Assembly: GCA_029204225.1 (NCBI GenBank)
Contig: CM055097.1
Location: 25,947,039-26,011,038, forward strand
Direction of reading: 5' to 3'
Length of the DNA stretch: 64,000 nucleotides
DNA from: Diphasiastrum complanatum
Lineage: Eukaryota; Streptophyta; Lycopodiopsida; Lycopodiales; Lycopodiaceae
Position 1 is the stretch's first letter, and each line of letters starts with the position of its first letter. This document shows, piece after piece, positions 47,701-50,545 of the stretch. The notes beneath the pieces were generated by a model that worked only from the letters and a program-made list of their open reading frames with translations, was not told the DNA's origin and ran no database searches. Made by a program: the position numbers and the translations under genes.

Positions 47701-50276
47701 AGAGTTTGCTTACAACAGTACCAAACATTCAGCTACGGGATACAGCCCATTTATGCTGATGTACGGTTTTCAGCCACGCTCACCCACAGCTGTAGGGTTT
47801 AAACAAGAAAAAGTTGAAGCAGCCATAAACTTTTTAGAGGACCTAAACCAGATGATAGAACATGCTAAGCGTAGCATTAGGCAGTCCCAGGATCGAGCCA
47901 GGCATTATGCAGATCCACACAGACGGGATGTGCAGTTCTCCACTGGTGAGAAAGTCTACTTGAGAGTCCCAGTTGACTCTAAAACCCTCAAATCAGGAGT
48001 GTGTGCTAAGTTGTCTCCAAGGTATTGTGGTCCCTTTACCATCAGTAGGAGACTAGGCGAGGTCACCTATGAACTAGAACTCCCACACAGCAGTAAGGTT
48101 TTTCCAGTCTTTCATGTAAGTCAGTTACGAAAAGCCTTAGCCAGATCAGAAAATCTGGTAGGGGACAATGTTCTGATTCTCCCATTGGATCCTCAGCAAC
48201 CTCCACATGAACCAGAGGAGATTCTTGATAGTAGAGAGACGCAGACTCGTCATACTCTATACCGAGAATATTTGGTTAAGTGGATCAGCCTATTGAGAAT
48301 GCCACTTGGGAAAGAGGCAGCGTCCTTCGCAAGATTTTTCCAAACTTTGTCTTAGAGGACCAAGACGGTTCTTAAGGGGGAGGGAGTGTTACGAGCTCGT
48401 GACCAGTGCCAAACCCTAGAGAACACGGATAGGTCAGATACCACAGTCAGGGTCGTGTCCAGCGTACACGACCAACAGGGCAAGATAGTGTGAGTAGTGT
48501 GCCCCAGCACGGTCCATAGCCATGGCGGGCCTAACACAGTCTAGGGACCCTGTCAGCAAGATAGGGTCCCCAGTTGGGTCTCGACGTGCAGTCGGCCACG
48601 ACAGTGACACGTGGCCGACACTTGGTAGTTGCATGCTACCAGTCCTCACACTGGGCTAGGAGGGGCTTACTCTATATCAGGGAGTAGGCAAGGTTGGGAG
48701 GATCAGTTACTGTTTGCCCTATTGTGGTGTTAGGATCTATTACAAGCGGGCCGTCAATCTCTCTTATAGGCTTTGCAGATTCTGAGTAAAGAGGTGAAGG
48801 TCAACCTGTGGGTATGTTACACGGCAAAAAAAGGAGCAGTAACTTGGGCAAGCTACAAGCAAATATTTGTAGTGTTATTGTCTACTAGAGCAGAGTACGT
48901 TGGGTGGGGTATGCAAGGCAGCCAAAGAATACACACAGCCCAAAATTTTGGTTTGCAGGATTCGAGTTGTATTGAAATATTTTTTGCTCTATAATGATAA
49001 CTAGGGATTTGTATTCTTAAGTAAATATGCTAGTTTACGTAAGCATGCTAGCACATGGGAGTAGGGTAAAAACATCAGCTGAGGATTTTTTTGGTAGAAA
49101 ACGGTTTGTGGGCAAAAAGTTACTTAGTTCATCATGATTTGGGTTGAAATCTTCAGTATGTGACCAAAAGTACCTTTTCTTGGGATGGATGCTGCTTCTT
49201 GGCCTAGAACAATGTACCCCCAATATAATGATGATGCATGGATGAAAAATTATACTTTTAAATCATTAAGCATTGCAAGGTGTAGATGTGCATTGCAAGG
49301 TGTTTTGAGTTGCATTTATTGATCATTCTCATTTATGTTCGGATATTTACCTTCATGAATCTTCATGAACTGCATCTAGAGTTTACAAGGGAGATCATTT
49401 TGCACAGAGACAGAAATGACGAATCACTGTCGTATTGATACAAGTCACCTTAAATCTTACAAGTTTGGTAGTGGAGATTGGATTTGGGGATCTTGTTATC
49501 CACTGTAATATTCTGGCCCAATTTCATCCTTGCAATCTGATTAGTTGTGATTTAGATACCCTGAAAAAATGGAGCTCTCATGGATGGAATCTGAAAATAA
49601 GGAGCCCTCTTCGGTGGACCCTAAAATTACGAAGCCCTCTTGCATGGAATCTAAAAATTCAGAGCCCTCATGGATGGGGAATCTGACAAATTCTTCCAGC
49701 TGTAACTTCTCGAAGATTTTAGCGAACACATCTTGAGCTTGATAACATTCACTCCTCTGCATAGGATTGAAATTACAGCTTGTTCTCTCGGCTTGCCTCT
49801 GCCAAAGCTTAACAACTGATAATTTCCATAATATGCAGAGGTGTGAATTCATAGTGCTGCGCACGCTTAAAATCTCGCTATTATTTGAGCATTAGTCTTA
49901 ACTAGCTTGCATGCTTGTGATTAAAAGAAGTGTGGCTGTTTTAAAGCAAAAGCTTCTGCTCAGTTATCATCCCCAGACCCTGACCAAACAAACGCTGTGA
50001 GGCGCAACTTGGAAAAGAGCTCAAATCGAAACCCGTAGCCTTCATCATAGACTTGGTAGACTGAAATGTATTCAAAGAGCTGTTCGAAATTGCAAACATT
50101 CTTTGCGGGCATTATTATTCAGACGATCCTCAATCAAGTGCACCCTGCAACAGCAGAATTTGATGATAGAGTAGAATAGATATTACCTGTGCCACCTGAT
50201 AGACAGCATGTTGAGAAGGAAGAGCGGGCATCAGGCCATCGAGAGCTGCGAGAAGGACTTTCACCTCTTCTTCCAT
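1..50276 (-). CDS. UBA5: UBA5-type E1 (UFM1-activating enzyme) gene, 5' part, eight exons, extends past the left edge
   Basis: Eight coding blocks on the minus strand join in phase to give about 246 residues that follow the known order of ubiquitin-like modifier-activating enzyme 5. They run from the N-terminal helix, through [14 protein letters not shown], the nucleotide-binding loop [22 protein letters not shown] and [12 protein letters not shown], to [15 protein letters not shown] and [12 protein letters not shown]. In this family the enzyme adenylates UFM1 and passes it from an active-site cysteine to the E2 UFC1 in the cytosol. That cysteine, the zinc-binding CxxC pair and the C-terminal tail lie in exons left of base 1. 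Every boundary seen has GT donor and AG acceptor. Introns 2 and 3 are 88 and 137 nt, whereas introns 1, 4, 5, 6 and 7 are about 7.1, 8.5, 6.5, 2.9 and 22.1 kb and packed with transposons. No stop or frameshift was found in any exon, so the gene looks functional. The identification is by recalled family motifs, not a search. Confidence 0.9.
572..993. repeat. 211-bp tandem duplication in intron 8
   Basis: Copy one runs about 572-782 and copy two 783-993. They are nearly identical over the whole unit, from CTCATGATATATTGATCA to AGAAAGAGATCTAC. No coding content is seen. The remaining sequence of 1-2082 shows no recognisable gene or element. Confidence 0.9.
2083..2119 (-). CDS. UBA5: UBA5 exon 8, 37-nt micro-exon
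   Basis: Just 37 nt encode [12 protein letters not shown] plus the first base of the next codon, directly continuing exon 7. Acceptor is CTGCAG at 2120-2125 and donor GTTCG at 2082. It is separated from exon 7 by about 22.1 kb. The next exon (expected to start GVSE and continue VSGHIQL) is not visible in 1-2080. Confidence 0.88.
2356..2474. repeat. 59/60-bp tandem duplication
   Basis: The unit starting CCAGAATCTGCCA and ending GCCTTGAGATG occurs at 2356-2414 and again at 2415-2474. The plus frame is open across both copies ([11 protein letters not shown] / [11 protein letters not shown]), but no protein family is recognised. The stretch 2126-2690 otherwise shows nothing identifiable. Confidence 0.85.
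2690..2990 (+). mobile_element. Ty3/gypsy 5' fragment: LTR end, tRNA-iMet primer site, start of gag
   Basis: TGGTATCAGAGC at 2844-2855 is the plant retrotransposon primer-binding site for initiator tRNA-Met. It follows an LTR end in CA at 2840-2841. About 90 bp downstream, a reading such as [13 protein letters not shown] looks like the start of a chromovirus-type gag. The rest of the element is absent after about 3000. The LTR start is not determined, and it does not resemble the LTR at 48387. Confidence 0.65.
3045..3640. repeat. GATCGAT-rich sequence with a tRNA-like A-box
   Basis: At least six GATCGAT or close variants recur between 3170 and 3640, often in AAGATCGATTT or AAATCGATTCG contexts. 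At 3309-3319 TAGCCGAGTGG fits a Pol III A-box, followed 40 nt later by a poor B-box (TCAAATCGATTC). The acceptor arms do not pair, so this is at best a decayed tRNA-derived piece. No coding sequence was seen. Confidence 0.35.
3778..4271 (+). repeat. Imperfect tandem duplication of a LINE ORF1 upstream segment
   Basis: Segment 3778-3990 recurs at about 4064-4271. Both copies start GCAGACAGCACTGTGTGG and end ATAACCACTGCAGC. The separating stretch 3991-4063 encodes Ser/Pro-rich residues like those at the start of the other LINE ORF1 copies here. The duplication probably arose inside the 5' part of the LINE whose ORF1 follows at 4380. Confidence 0.75.
4380..5060 (+). pseudogene. LINE ORF1 (coiled coil plus RNA-binding-like domain), copy G
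   Basis: The reading starts with a leucine-heptad coiled coil ([18 protein letters not shown]... [12 protein letters not shown]). One in-frame TAG at about 4541 interrupts it, and it continues through [14 protein letters not shown]. It then enters a globular part with [27 protein letters not shown] and [15 protein letters not shown]. This coiled coil/RRM/C-terminal order is that of L1-type ORF1 proteins, which bind element RNA. The same motifs recur at 14144-14932 and 38695-39656, showing one LINE group. The protein breaks off near 5035, where unrelated sequence begins; no ORF2 follows. Confidence 0.7.
5189..5893 (-). pseudogene. copia 1 linker fused to RNase H C-terminus
   Basis: The linker [20 protein letters not shown] and LVELPA should lead into the reverse transcriptase (as at 35690 in element 2). 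Instead it jumps straight to [14 protein letters not shown], the end of the RNase H core, and after a stop to [18 protein letters not shown] and DQVADIF. The breakpoint is close to 5540, with a few bases (GCAGAG-like) plausible on both sides. About 1 kb of pol has been lost. Confidence 0.88.
6064..6756 (-). pseudogene. copia 1 integrase core
   Basis: The stretch contains [35 protein letters not shown] and [15 protein letters not shown], giving the D, D and E of the catalytic triad. GCIAYAHV follows. The N-terminal HHCC zinc finger is gone and replaced by a palindrome (6755-6784). The first segment is duplicated, so [12 protein letters not shown] appears twice. Confidence 0.9.
6676..6784. repeat. 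45-bp tandem duplication next to a perfect 13-bp-arm palindrome
   Basis: CATGGGACCACATAAGTCTG starts at 6676 and again at 6721. Immediately next to it, ATATGGTAATAGG (6755-6767) and CCTATTACCATAT (6772-6784) form a perfect hairpin around TAAT. The pair replaces the integrase zinc finger. Confidence 0.9.
6819..8100 (-). pseudogene. copia 1 Gag and protease
   Basis: Gag begins with [17 protein letters not shown] near 8095 and continues after a frame break near 7810 into [18 protein letters not shown], the capsid-like UBN2 region. It ends with a CCHC knuckle, [14 protein letters not shown]. The aspartic protease follows with [12 protein letters not shown] (catalytic D-S-G) and [15 protein letters not shown]. 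The pre-integrase segment [14 protein letters not shown] is at 6800-6870 in another frame. Frame breaks at about 7810 and 6900 make it inactive. Confidence 0.9.
8398..8505. repeat. Palindrome-rich leader of hAT-1 (TTTCGAA units)
   Basis: Short CG-centred palindromes or near-palindromes follow each other: CGAAACGCGTTTCG, GGTTCGAAACG, AACGTACGAAACG, ATTTCGAAACG. They end in a perfect hairpin, ATCGCAAA/TTTGCGAT at about 8483-8502. The architecture resembles the block at 23165-23605, which lies upstream of hAT-2. No TIR with an 8-bp duplication could be placed. Confidence 0.7.
8560..8965. repeat. (GA)n and (GT)n leader tract of hAT-1
   Basis: A pure (GA)n at about 8561-8602 is followed by interrupted GT-rich sequence to about 8940, including a pure run at 8681-8719, then GA again. 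A similar GT/GA-rich leader (37751-37920) precedes the BED exon of hAT-3, so the tract appears to belong to this element family. Confidence 0.85.
9122..11331 (+). pseudogene. hAT-1 transposase, BED zinc finger and DUF659, five exons, interrupted
   Basis: Exon 1 (9122-9362) starts [14 protein letters not shown] and holds a BED finger (WTCKYCGN..., then AHLLRLRGY and C). It has one premature TGA where the third copy has T-R-I-K. Exon 2 (9603-10038) is Gly/Ser/Arg-rich and enters DUF659. Exon 3 (10217-10418) carries [20 protein letters not shown], the DUF659 hallmark. Exon 4 (10689-10941) has [13 protein letters not shown] and, after a one-base frame change near 10770, [13 protein letters not shown]. 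Exon 5 (11125-11331) encodes [20 protein letters not shown]. All introns are GT-AG. The hATC dimerisation region is missing; a LINE chain starts about 15 bp after exon 5. Confidence 0.8.
10579..10615. repeat. (ATTTGC)n hexamer array in hAT-1 intron 3
   Basis: About six near-perfect ATTTGC units. The other introns of this transposase are also full of short AACTTG/TTGCAA/TTTCAA words. Confidence 0.8.
11346..12890 (-). pseudogene. LINE A: reverse transcriptase palm to C-terminal zinc-knuckle region
   Basis: Reading the minus strand, [20 protein letters not shown] lies at about 12825-12870. [11 protein letters not shown] (catalytic YVDD) is near 12560, and [15 protein letters not shown] and YTNLGVLF follow. 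The C-terminal [17 protein letters not shown] and CPVYYEI cysteine-histidine motif is at about 11700-11790, then ALMIREM after a frame change. It closely parallels LINE B. It has several frame breaks, starts abruptly inside the fingers domain and lacks the hairpin plus (TC)n 3' end that the others have. Confidence 0.85.
12893..13375 (-). pseudogene. Proline-rich ORF1-like N-terminus with a 25-base G run
   Basis: The minus strand encodes a Pro/Ser/Ala-rich protein start ([17 protein letters not shown]... [19 protein letters not shown]). It resembles in composition the start of ORF1 in LINE C and F but has no diagnostic motif. On the plus strand the region is extremely G-rich, with a 25-G homopolymer at 13112-13136. 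Frame is not maintained to the reverse transcriptase on the left. Confidence 0.35.
13535..13925 (-). pseudogene. copia fragment: protease end and pre-integrase segment
   Basis: [20 protein letters not shown] and [18 protein letters not shown] match the end of a copia protease. [20 protein letters not shown] is the pre-integrase motif. The piece is bounded on the left by (GA)n at 13482-13528 and on the right by the 3' end of LINE C at 13926. No other part of this copia family lies nearby. Confidence 0.75.
14144..14932 (-). CDS. LINE C ORF1 protein, 262 codons open
   Basis: A Ser/Pro-rich start is followed by a long coiled coil ([20 protein letters not shown] to [13 protein letters not shown], residues about 40-130). 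Then come [35 protein letters not shown] and [17 protein letters not shown]. The last motif matches [15 protein letters not shown] in LINE F. The pattern fits an L1-type ORF1 RNA-binding protein. One frame break near 14930 separates it from the upstream ATG at 15116. No stop interrupts these 262 codons, so it is younger than its neighbours. Confidence 0.75.
   Translation of the reverse strand: MRSFVSTPASSTPVHPIASVVPSEYSSGSTYSSEPSFNGTIILCRHIDAIQEELRRQVFRISRLETTVAQLQGKIGMLEVENELLKEQLAEDEQVEGHSEEDSLSTLAGKVKILEEKLQISTKSWAEVVKNSKQVISKTMEEQEKRMAKTLNIRGRGVKFEGKDLLAESNAYISSTFSVSEEAIVAAWEGKLQPSVVFMRFKDANLRQTVLRGRGCVEGSDHYVDEDLTPLQWVEWKKLIIEGRSKGQRVLFRDGRPVFAKL
14948..15095. repeat. 87-bp tandem repeat in the LINE C ORF1 start
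   Basis: GCATCGATGGTGAGG begins at 14948 and 15035. Each copy carries a run of eight to ten G. It encodes a 29-residue SPPP...TSAAP...LASPSMP unit twice. Confidence 0.8.
15229..17754 (-). mobile_element. LINE B: reverse transcriptase, zinc-knuckle end and hairpin/(TC)n tail
   Basis: Minus strand 17753-17169 carries the pre-RT and fingers ([71 protein letters not shown]). A single stop follows. Then 17126-16125 holds [31 protein letters not shown] (YADD) and the thumb. 16055-15696 holds [15 protein letters not shown] and [24 protein letters not shown]. The 3' end has ATGCC-TTTT-GGCAT, then TTAATAAAGC and a (TC)n/(TTTC)n tail at 15229-15261. The 5' end stops at the (GA)n tail of LINE D. Only three or four breaks disable it. 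Confidence 0.88.
17755..19559 (-). mobile_element. LINE D: endonuclease-RT linker, RT fingers, then 3' end; RT palm deleted
   Basis: From 19504 on the minus strand the reading carries [16 protein letters not shown] (linker after the endonuclease), [50 protein letters not shown] and [18 protein letters not shown]. It reaches [20 protein letters not shown] and breaks up near 18300. Without any YADD motif it passes into 3' untranslated sequence ending in the TACC-TTAG-GGTA hairpin, TTAATAAAATC and an 84-bp (TC)n run (17838-17755). The endonuclease is absent. The 5' side abuts the (GA)n tail at 19560. Confidence 0.82.
19560..19826 (-). mobile_element. LINE d: short 3'-end copy with 59-bp (TC)n tail
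   Basis: Only the 3' untranslated part is present: it matches LINE B from a TGCTGATGCTRTA block through TGAAACGTCTCC to the ATGCC-TTTT-GGCAT hairpin, TTAATAAAGC and (TC)n at 19618-19560. The exact 5' join to hAT-1 sequence lies between about 19800 and 19838. Confidence 0.75.
19838..19941 (+). pseudogene. Probable last exon of hAT-1, displaced by the LINE chain
   Basis: [17 protein letters not shown] followed by an acidic [10 protein letters not shown] tail and a stop. Its position on the far side of the LINE chain, same strand and charged composition suit the C-terminus of hAT-1. If so, the LINEs and deletions removed the hATC-encoding exons. About 300 bp of AT-rich sequence follow (19942-20265) with no recognised end repeat. 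Confidence 0.45.
20463..22879 (-). CDS. hAT-2: BED-like, DUF659, Pro-rich and AT-hook gene without hATC domain
   Basis: The start is ATG at 22879 ([16 protein letters not shown]). A BED-like finger follows, [20 protein letters not shown], in which the second cysteine is replaced by tyrosine. One frame change in 22358-22538 leads into a 566-codon open frame. It has a Ser/Pro/Thr-rich stretch, DUF659 with [20 protein letters not shown] and [13 protein letters not shown], and [17 protein letters not shown]. After about 21170 the frame changes to Pro/Ala-rich sequence and then an ORF (20801-20463) with two AT-hooks, RKRPGRPKG and GKRGRPRR, and a Ser/Glu-rich end. The region that in hAT transposases contains the hATC dimerisation domain is absent. 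The long open stretch in a repeat graveyard is notable. It could be a degraded transposon or a non-mobile derivative. Confidence 0.75.
23165..23605. repeat. Palindrome block with GGTACC and GGATCC modules and (TA)n ends
   Basis: Module 1 (about 23184-23290) repeats GGTACCGCGGTACC-type palindromes and ends CTATGATATA plus (TA)n. Module 3 (about 23487-23603) is alignable to module 1 but has GGATCC where module 1 has GGTACC in most units, and ends the same way. Between them ATTATGGTACC (23373-23383) pairs perfectly with 23386-23396, and TTATGGTGCCGCC (23410-23422) with 23442-23454. It lies upstream of hAT-2, as the TTTCGAA block lies upstream of hAT-1. Confidence 0.85.
23316..23363 (-). mobile_element. 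5'-truncated copy of an ultra-short tRNA-derived SINE
   Basis: The 48-bp insert on the minus strand matches the 3' half of the insert at 57248-57334, including CCAAAGTTTCTTTGG (its last bases shared with the target repeat), the B-box GTTCGAGCC and the 3' end TTGGAAACCAAGAAG. It is flanked by a 15-bp direct repeat GGTATCGCCATTATG (23301-23315 and 23364-23378). Confidence 0.8.
24085..24227 (+). mobile_element. LINE 3'-end copy with (CT)n tail
   Basis: GGAGACATTTCACACGCTCC, then the hairpin TATGCC-TTTT-GGCATG, GAAAAGACATTAATAAAAGC and (CT)n at 24199-24227. This is the same 3' end as LINE B, d and f, here on the plus strand and 5'-truncated. It ends 13 bp from the UBA5 exon 7 donor sequence. Confidence 0.85.
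24246..24401 (-). CDS. UBA5: UBA5 exon 7
   Basis: The exon encodes 52 residues: [15 protein letters not shown], a variable lysine-rich loop, then [19 protein letters not shown], a UBA5 signature. Acceptor is TTCAG and donor GTGAG at 24245-24241. A LINE 3' tail begins 18 nt into the following intron. Confidence 0.95.
24421..27320. other. Intron 6 of UBA5, no recognisable element
   Basis: AT-rich sequence with short non-conserved ORFs on both strands. I see no protein motif, LTR or repeat worth naming. Confidence 0.5.
27341..27409 (-). CDS. UBA5: UBA5 exon 6
   Basis: The 69-nt exon encodes [18 protein letters not shown] and DVVLE, matching the helix that follows the ATP-binding part. Acceptor is GTGCAG at 27410-27415. 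The donor GTTATT is weaker than the others but is the only one that keeps frame with exon 7. Confidence 0.9.
27410..28949. other. Intron 5, left part, no recognisable element
   Basis: AT-rich, short ORFs only. A small imperfect palindrome TTAGGCCC-TGATTTTT-GGGCCTTAA lies near 28410-28445. Confidence 0.45.
28950..31400 (-). mobile_element. Decayed Ty3/gypsy element in UBA5 intron 5
   Basis: Minus strand, from the right: a gag piece at 31400-31146 ([20 protein letters not shown]), then integrase at about 30620-29790. The integrase has [13 protein letters not shown] and, after breaks, the catalytic-glutamate region around [10 protein letters not shown], then YVSEMQTDW and [11 protein letters not shown] purine-rich AAGAGGGCAAGAATG at about 29655 precedes an LTR beginning TGTTAGGCCCC at about 29649. 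A TATAAATA motif lies at about 29115-29123. Protease, RT and RNase H are missing between gag and integrase. The far LTR end is not clear. Confidence 0.7.
33023..33164. repeat. 73-bp imperfect tandem duplication
   Basis: GAAAGTCGTTTGAAATCTGG to CAAAGTTTTTA is followed directly by a diverged second copy (AAGTTGTTTGAAATGTGG... CGAAGTTTTTA). The surrounding 31401-33954 shows no identifiable gene or element. Confidence 0.75.
33955..34083 (-). CDS. UBA5: UBA5 exon 5 (ATP-binding loop)
   Basis: The exon encodes 43 residues from [19 protein letters not shown] to [11 protein letters not shown]. It holds the G-x-G-x-x-G nucleotide-binding loop and the Asp/Asn/Arg residues that E1 enzymes use for ATP and magnesium (DYD, NMNR). 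Acceptor is CTAG and donor GTAG. The next exon lies about 6.5 kb away. Confidence 0.95.
34352..34620 (-). mobile_element. LINE f: 3'-end copy with 47-bp (TC)n tail
   Basis: A (GA)n tract at 34352-34398, then AAAGAAAGC, the CCATGCC-AAAA-GGCAT hairpin and about 190 bp matching the 3' untranslated sequence of LINE B and d, including GAAACGTCTCC and GATATATGAAACATRTGGG. It is 5'-truncated at the copia 2 boundary. Confidence 0.82.
34640..36797 (+). mobile_element. Ty1/copia element 2: integrase, RT and start of RNase H
   Basis: Integrase begins at [12 protein letters not shown] (about 34668) and runs through [30 protein letters not shown] and [13 protein letters not shown] across two frame changes. 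A linker shortened by about 100 bp relative to copia 1 follows. Then the RT has [33 protein letters not shown] and [11 protein letters not shown] (YVDD). A stop near 36694 precedes the RNase H start [16 protein letters not shown], and the copy ends at about 36797. Gag, protease and both LTRs are missing. It is the same family as copia 1 and shows what copia 1 has lost. It lies antisense in UBA5 intron 4. Confidence 0.88.
36798..37750. other. Intron 4 spacer without recognisable features
   Basis: AT-rich sequence with no conserved ORF, LTR or repeat that I could name. Confidence 0.45.
37751..38690 (+). pseudogene. hAT-3: GT/GA leader, intact BED exon, start of exon 2
   Basis: A (GT)n/GA-rich leader (37751-37920) like that of hAT-1 precedes exon 1 (38063-38309). 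Exon 1 encodes [20 protein letters not shown] and a complete BED finger: [20 protein letters not shown], then C in IAGCTRAP. The donor CACAG-GTTAGTG is in the same position as in hAT-1. Exon 2 begins at 38572 (Gln/Ser-rich) and is cut at about 38690 by LINE F. The DUF659 part is missing. Confidence 0.8.
38693..39774 (-). pseudogene. LINE F ORF1, truncated LINE
   Basis: The start is likely MAPKK at 39724, followed by a stop after two more codons, a tandem ([15 protein letters not shown]) and Ala/Gln/Glu-rich start, then a coiled coil ([20 protein letters not shown] to [15 protein letters not shown]). After a frame change at about 39060 come [34 protein letters not shown] and [18 protein letters not shown]2 and the 3' end are missing: ORF1 ends directly at hAT-3 exon 2. 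On its 5' side it abuts the tail of LINE E. Confidence 0.75.
39775..40670 (-). mobile_element. LINE E: linker joined to C-terminus, reverse transcriptase deleted
   Basis: Minus strand: [20 protein letters not shown] and [17 protein letters not shown] (the segment between endonuclease and RT) run in one frame straight into [20 protein letters not shown] and [17 protein letters not shown]. The latter is the C-terminal end found in LINE B as [16 protein letters not shown]. The 3' end has a weaker hairpin-like TCTTATGTGCGTTCTGGC and a tail of (TA)n then (TC)n (39800-39775). The whole RT domain is gone, yet the frame is maintained across the junction. Confidence 0.75.
40871..40896. repeat. (GT)n microsatellite
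   Basis: Pure GT run. Flanking sequence 40671-42100 shows no recognisable gene or element. Confidence 0.9.
42110..42300. repeat. Palindrome-rich block (GTTACGG / CCCGTTACGGGACG) with a shared downstream module
   Basis: GTTACGGTTCCCGTTACGGGACG and its partial complements form several small dyads. TCTCGGG-CTGCTCCTACA-CCCGAGA is a further perfect 7-bp stem. The segment 42201-42253 is similar on the opposite strand to 5052-5104. (AGA)n and (GA)n tracts follow at 42341-42388, before UBA5 exon 4. Confidence 0.6.
42629..42742 (-). CDS. UBA5: UBA5 exon 4
   Basis: The exon encodes 38 residues with [20 protein letters not shown] and [13 protein letters not shown], the entry strand of the Rossmann-like adenylation fold. 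Acceptor is ACAG and donor GTACAG, phase 0/0. This is one of the most recognisable UBA5 segments. Confidence 0.92.
42880..42960 (-). CDS. UBA5: UBA5 exon 3
   Basis: The exon encodes 27 residues ([14 protein letters not shown]...SRKKIQ), the helix just before the adenylation domain. It has a GCAG acceptor and a GTGAAG donor, phase 0/0. It sits 88 nt from exon 2 and 137 nt from exon 4, so this is the only compact part of the gene. Confidence 0.75.
43049..43111 (-). CDS. UBA5: UBA5 exon 2
   Basis: This 63-nt exon encodes 21 residues beginning [11 protein letters not shown]. The acceptor is TTTAG at 43112 and the donor is GTAGTG at 43048. Phase is 0 at both ends. The sequence is not strongly conserved in the family; the call rests on splice sites, phase and spacing between exons 1 and 3. 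Confidence 0.65.
43112..44690. other. Intron 1, right of exon 2, no recognisable element
   Basis: One minus-strand stretch near 43850-43990 reads [20 protein letters not shown] before decaying, but I cannot assign it. Otherwise nothing is seen. Confidence 0.4.
44735..45060. repeat. Foldback element with GAATCGCGATTTGC units and 30-bp inverted arms
   Basis: A GAATCATGATTC/GCGAATCGCGATTTGC cluster on the left is mirrored by TGCGAATCACAATTTGG and AGAATCGTGAT on the right. Inside, TTTTGGACCAAAAAATACTGG (about 44832) and its continuation through GAATTGAACCTG is an imperfect reverse complement of the stretch ending at about 44969. It is non-coding. It sits between (GT)n at 44694-44720 and the chromovirus. 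Confidence 0.65.
45230..48386 (+). pseudogene. Ty3 chromovirus pol: RT, RNase H, integrase, chromodomain
   Basis: [13 protein letters not shown] (about 45375) leads, after a one-base frame change at 45410, into [20 protein letters not shown]. The RT follows with [32 protein letters not shown] and [10 protein letters not shown] (catalytic FLDD). Stops occur at about 46038 and 46165. RNase H has [14 protein letters not shown] and [16 protein letters not shown]. Integrase has the HHCC finger (H-D-N-P-S-A-G-H), [23 protein letters not shown] and [18 protein letters not shown]. The end has [11 protein letters not shown] and a chromodomain-like LYREYLVKW. Gag and protease are missing. It lies antisense in UBA5 intron 1. 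Confidence 0.92.
48387..48744 (+). mobile_element. Chromovirus 3' LTR with preceding polypurine tract
   Basis: AAGGGGGAGGGA at 48374-48385 is the polypurine tract. The LTR probably starts TGTTACGAGC at 48387. CTATATCAGGG near 48670 could be the promoter element. The best TG...CA end is TTACA at about 48744. No second LTR exists in the window, so the end is not confirmed. Confidence 0.6.
48765..48995 (+). pseudogene. Copia RNase H remnant
   Basis: [20 protein letters not shown] and EYVGW correspond to the copia RNase H motif in which ISW.SKKQ..VALSSTEAEY is typical. It begins right after the chromovirus LTR, with at least one stop upstream (FADSE). Confidence 0.6.
49571..49690. repeat. 30-bp minisatellite, about four units
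   Basis: Units of the type GAGCCCTCWTGGATGGAATC with 10-11 further bases follow each other. All three plus frames avoid most stops; one encodes a 10-residue EPSWMESKNS repeat. No gene is recognised around it. Confidence 0.75.
50187..50276 (-). CDS. UBA5: UBA5 exon 1 (start codon at 50276)
   Basis: The exon encodes 30 residues starting [15 protein letters not shown], the acidic and leucine-rich N-terminal helix of plant UBA5. It ends in CAG before a GTAATA donor at 50186-50181. The ATG at 50276 was chosen because the reading from it matches the usual N-terminus. An in-frame ATG at 50330 would add an Arg/Glu-rich extension that lies in the duplicated leader region. Confidence 0.8.
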
Positions 50277-50358
50277 CTCTTCTTCCAACCTTTTCCTCCT
50301 CGGCGCTGCTCTGCTGCGATGTTCGCACACTAGATGCTCTCTCTCTCACTCTAGATGC

Positions 50359-50406
<48 letters not shown>

Positions 50407-50422
50407 CCCCTGTGTGTGTGTG

Positions 50423-50455
<33 letters not shown>

Positions 50456-50545
50456 GCTCTGCTGCGACGTTCGCACACCAGATGCTGTCTCTCTCTCTCC
50501 AATACCTCAGTCTAGATGCGCTCTCTCTCTCTCTCTCCAATACCT
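50277..50545 (-). promoter_or_regulatory. UBA5 leader and core promoter region with CT/GA tracts and a 148-bp-period duplication
   Basis: Upstream of the UBA5 start codon lie (CT)n tracts at about 50360-50400, 50423-50436 and 50519-50537, read as (GA)n in the transcript, and a TA-alternating run at 50437-50455 that could act as a TATA element. A block starting at 50308 (GCTCTGCTGCGATGTTCG, then CTAGATGC) is repeated at 50456 with few changes. GA/CT tracts near start sites are common in plant core promoters. The start point itself is inferred. Confidence 0.45.

Noticed and set aside
49541-49864. 107-codon minus-strand ORF
   Set aside because: Openness comes from the 30-bp minisatellite; no family is recognised.
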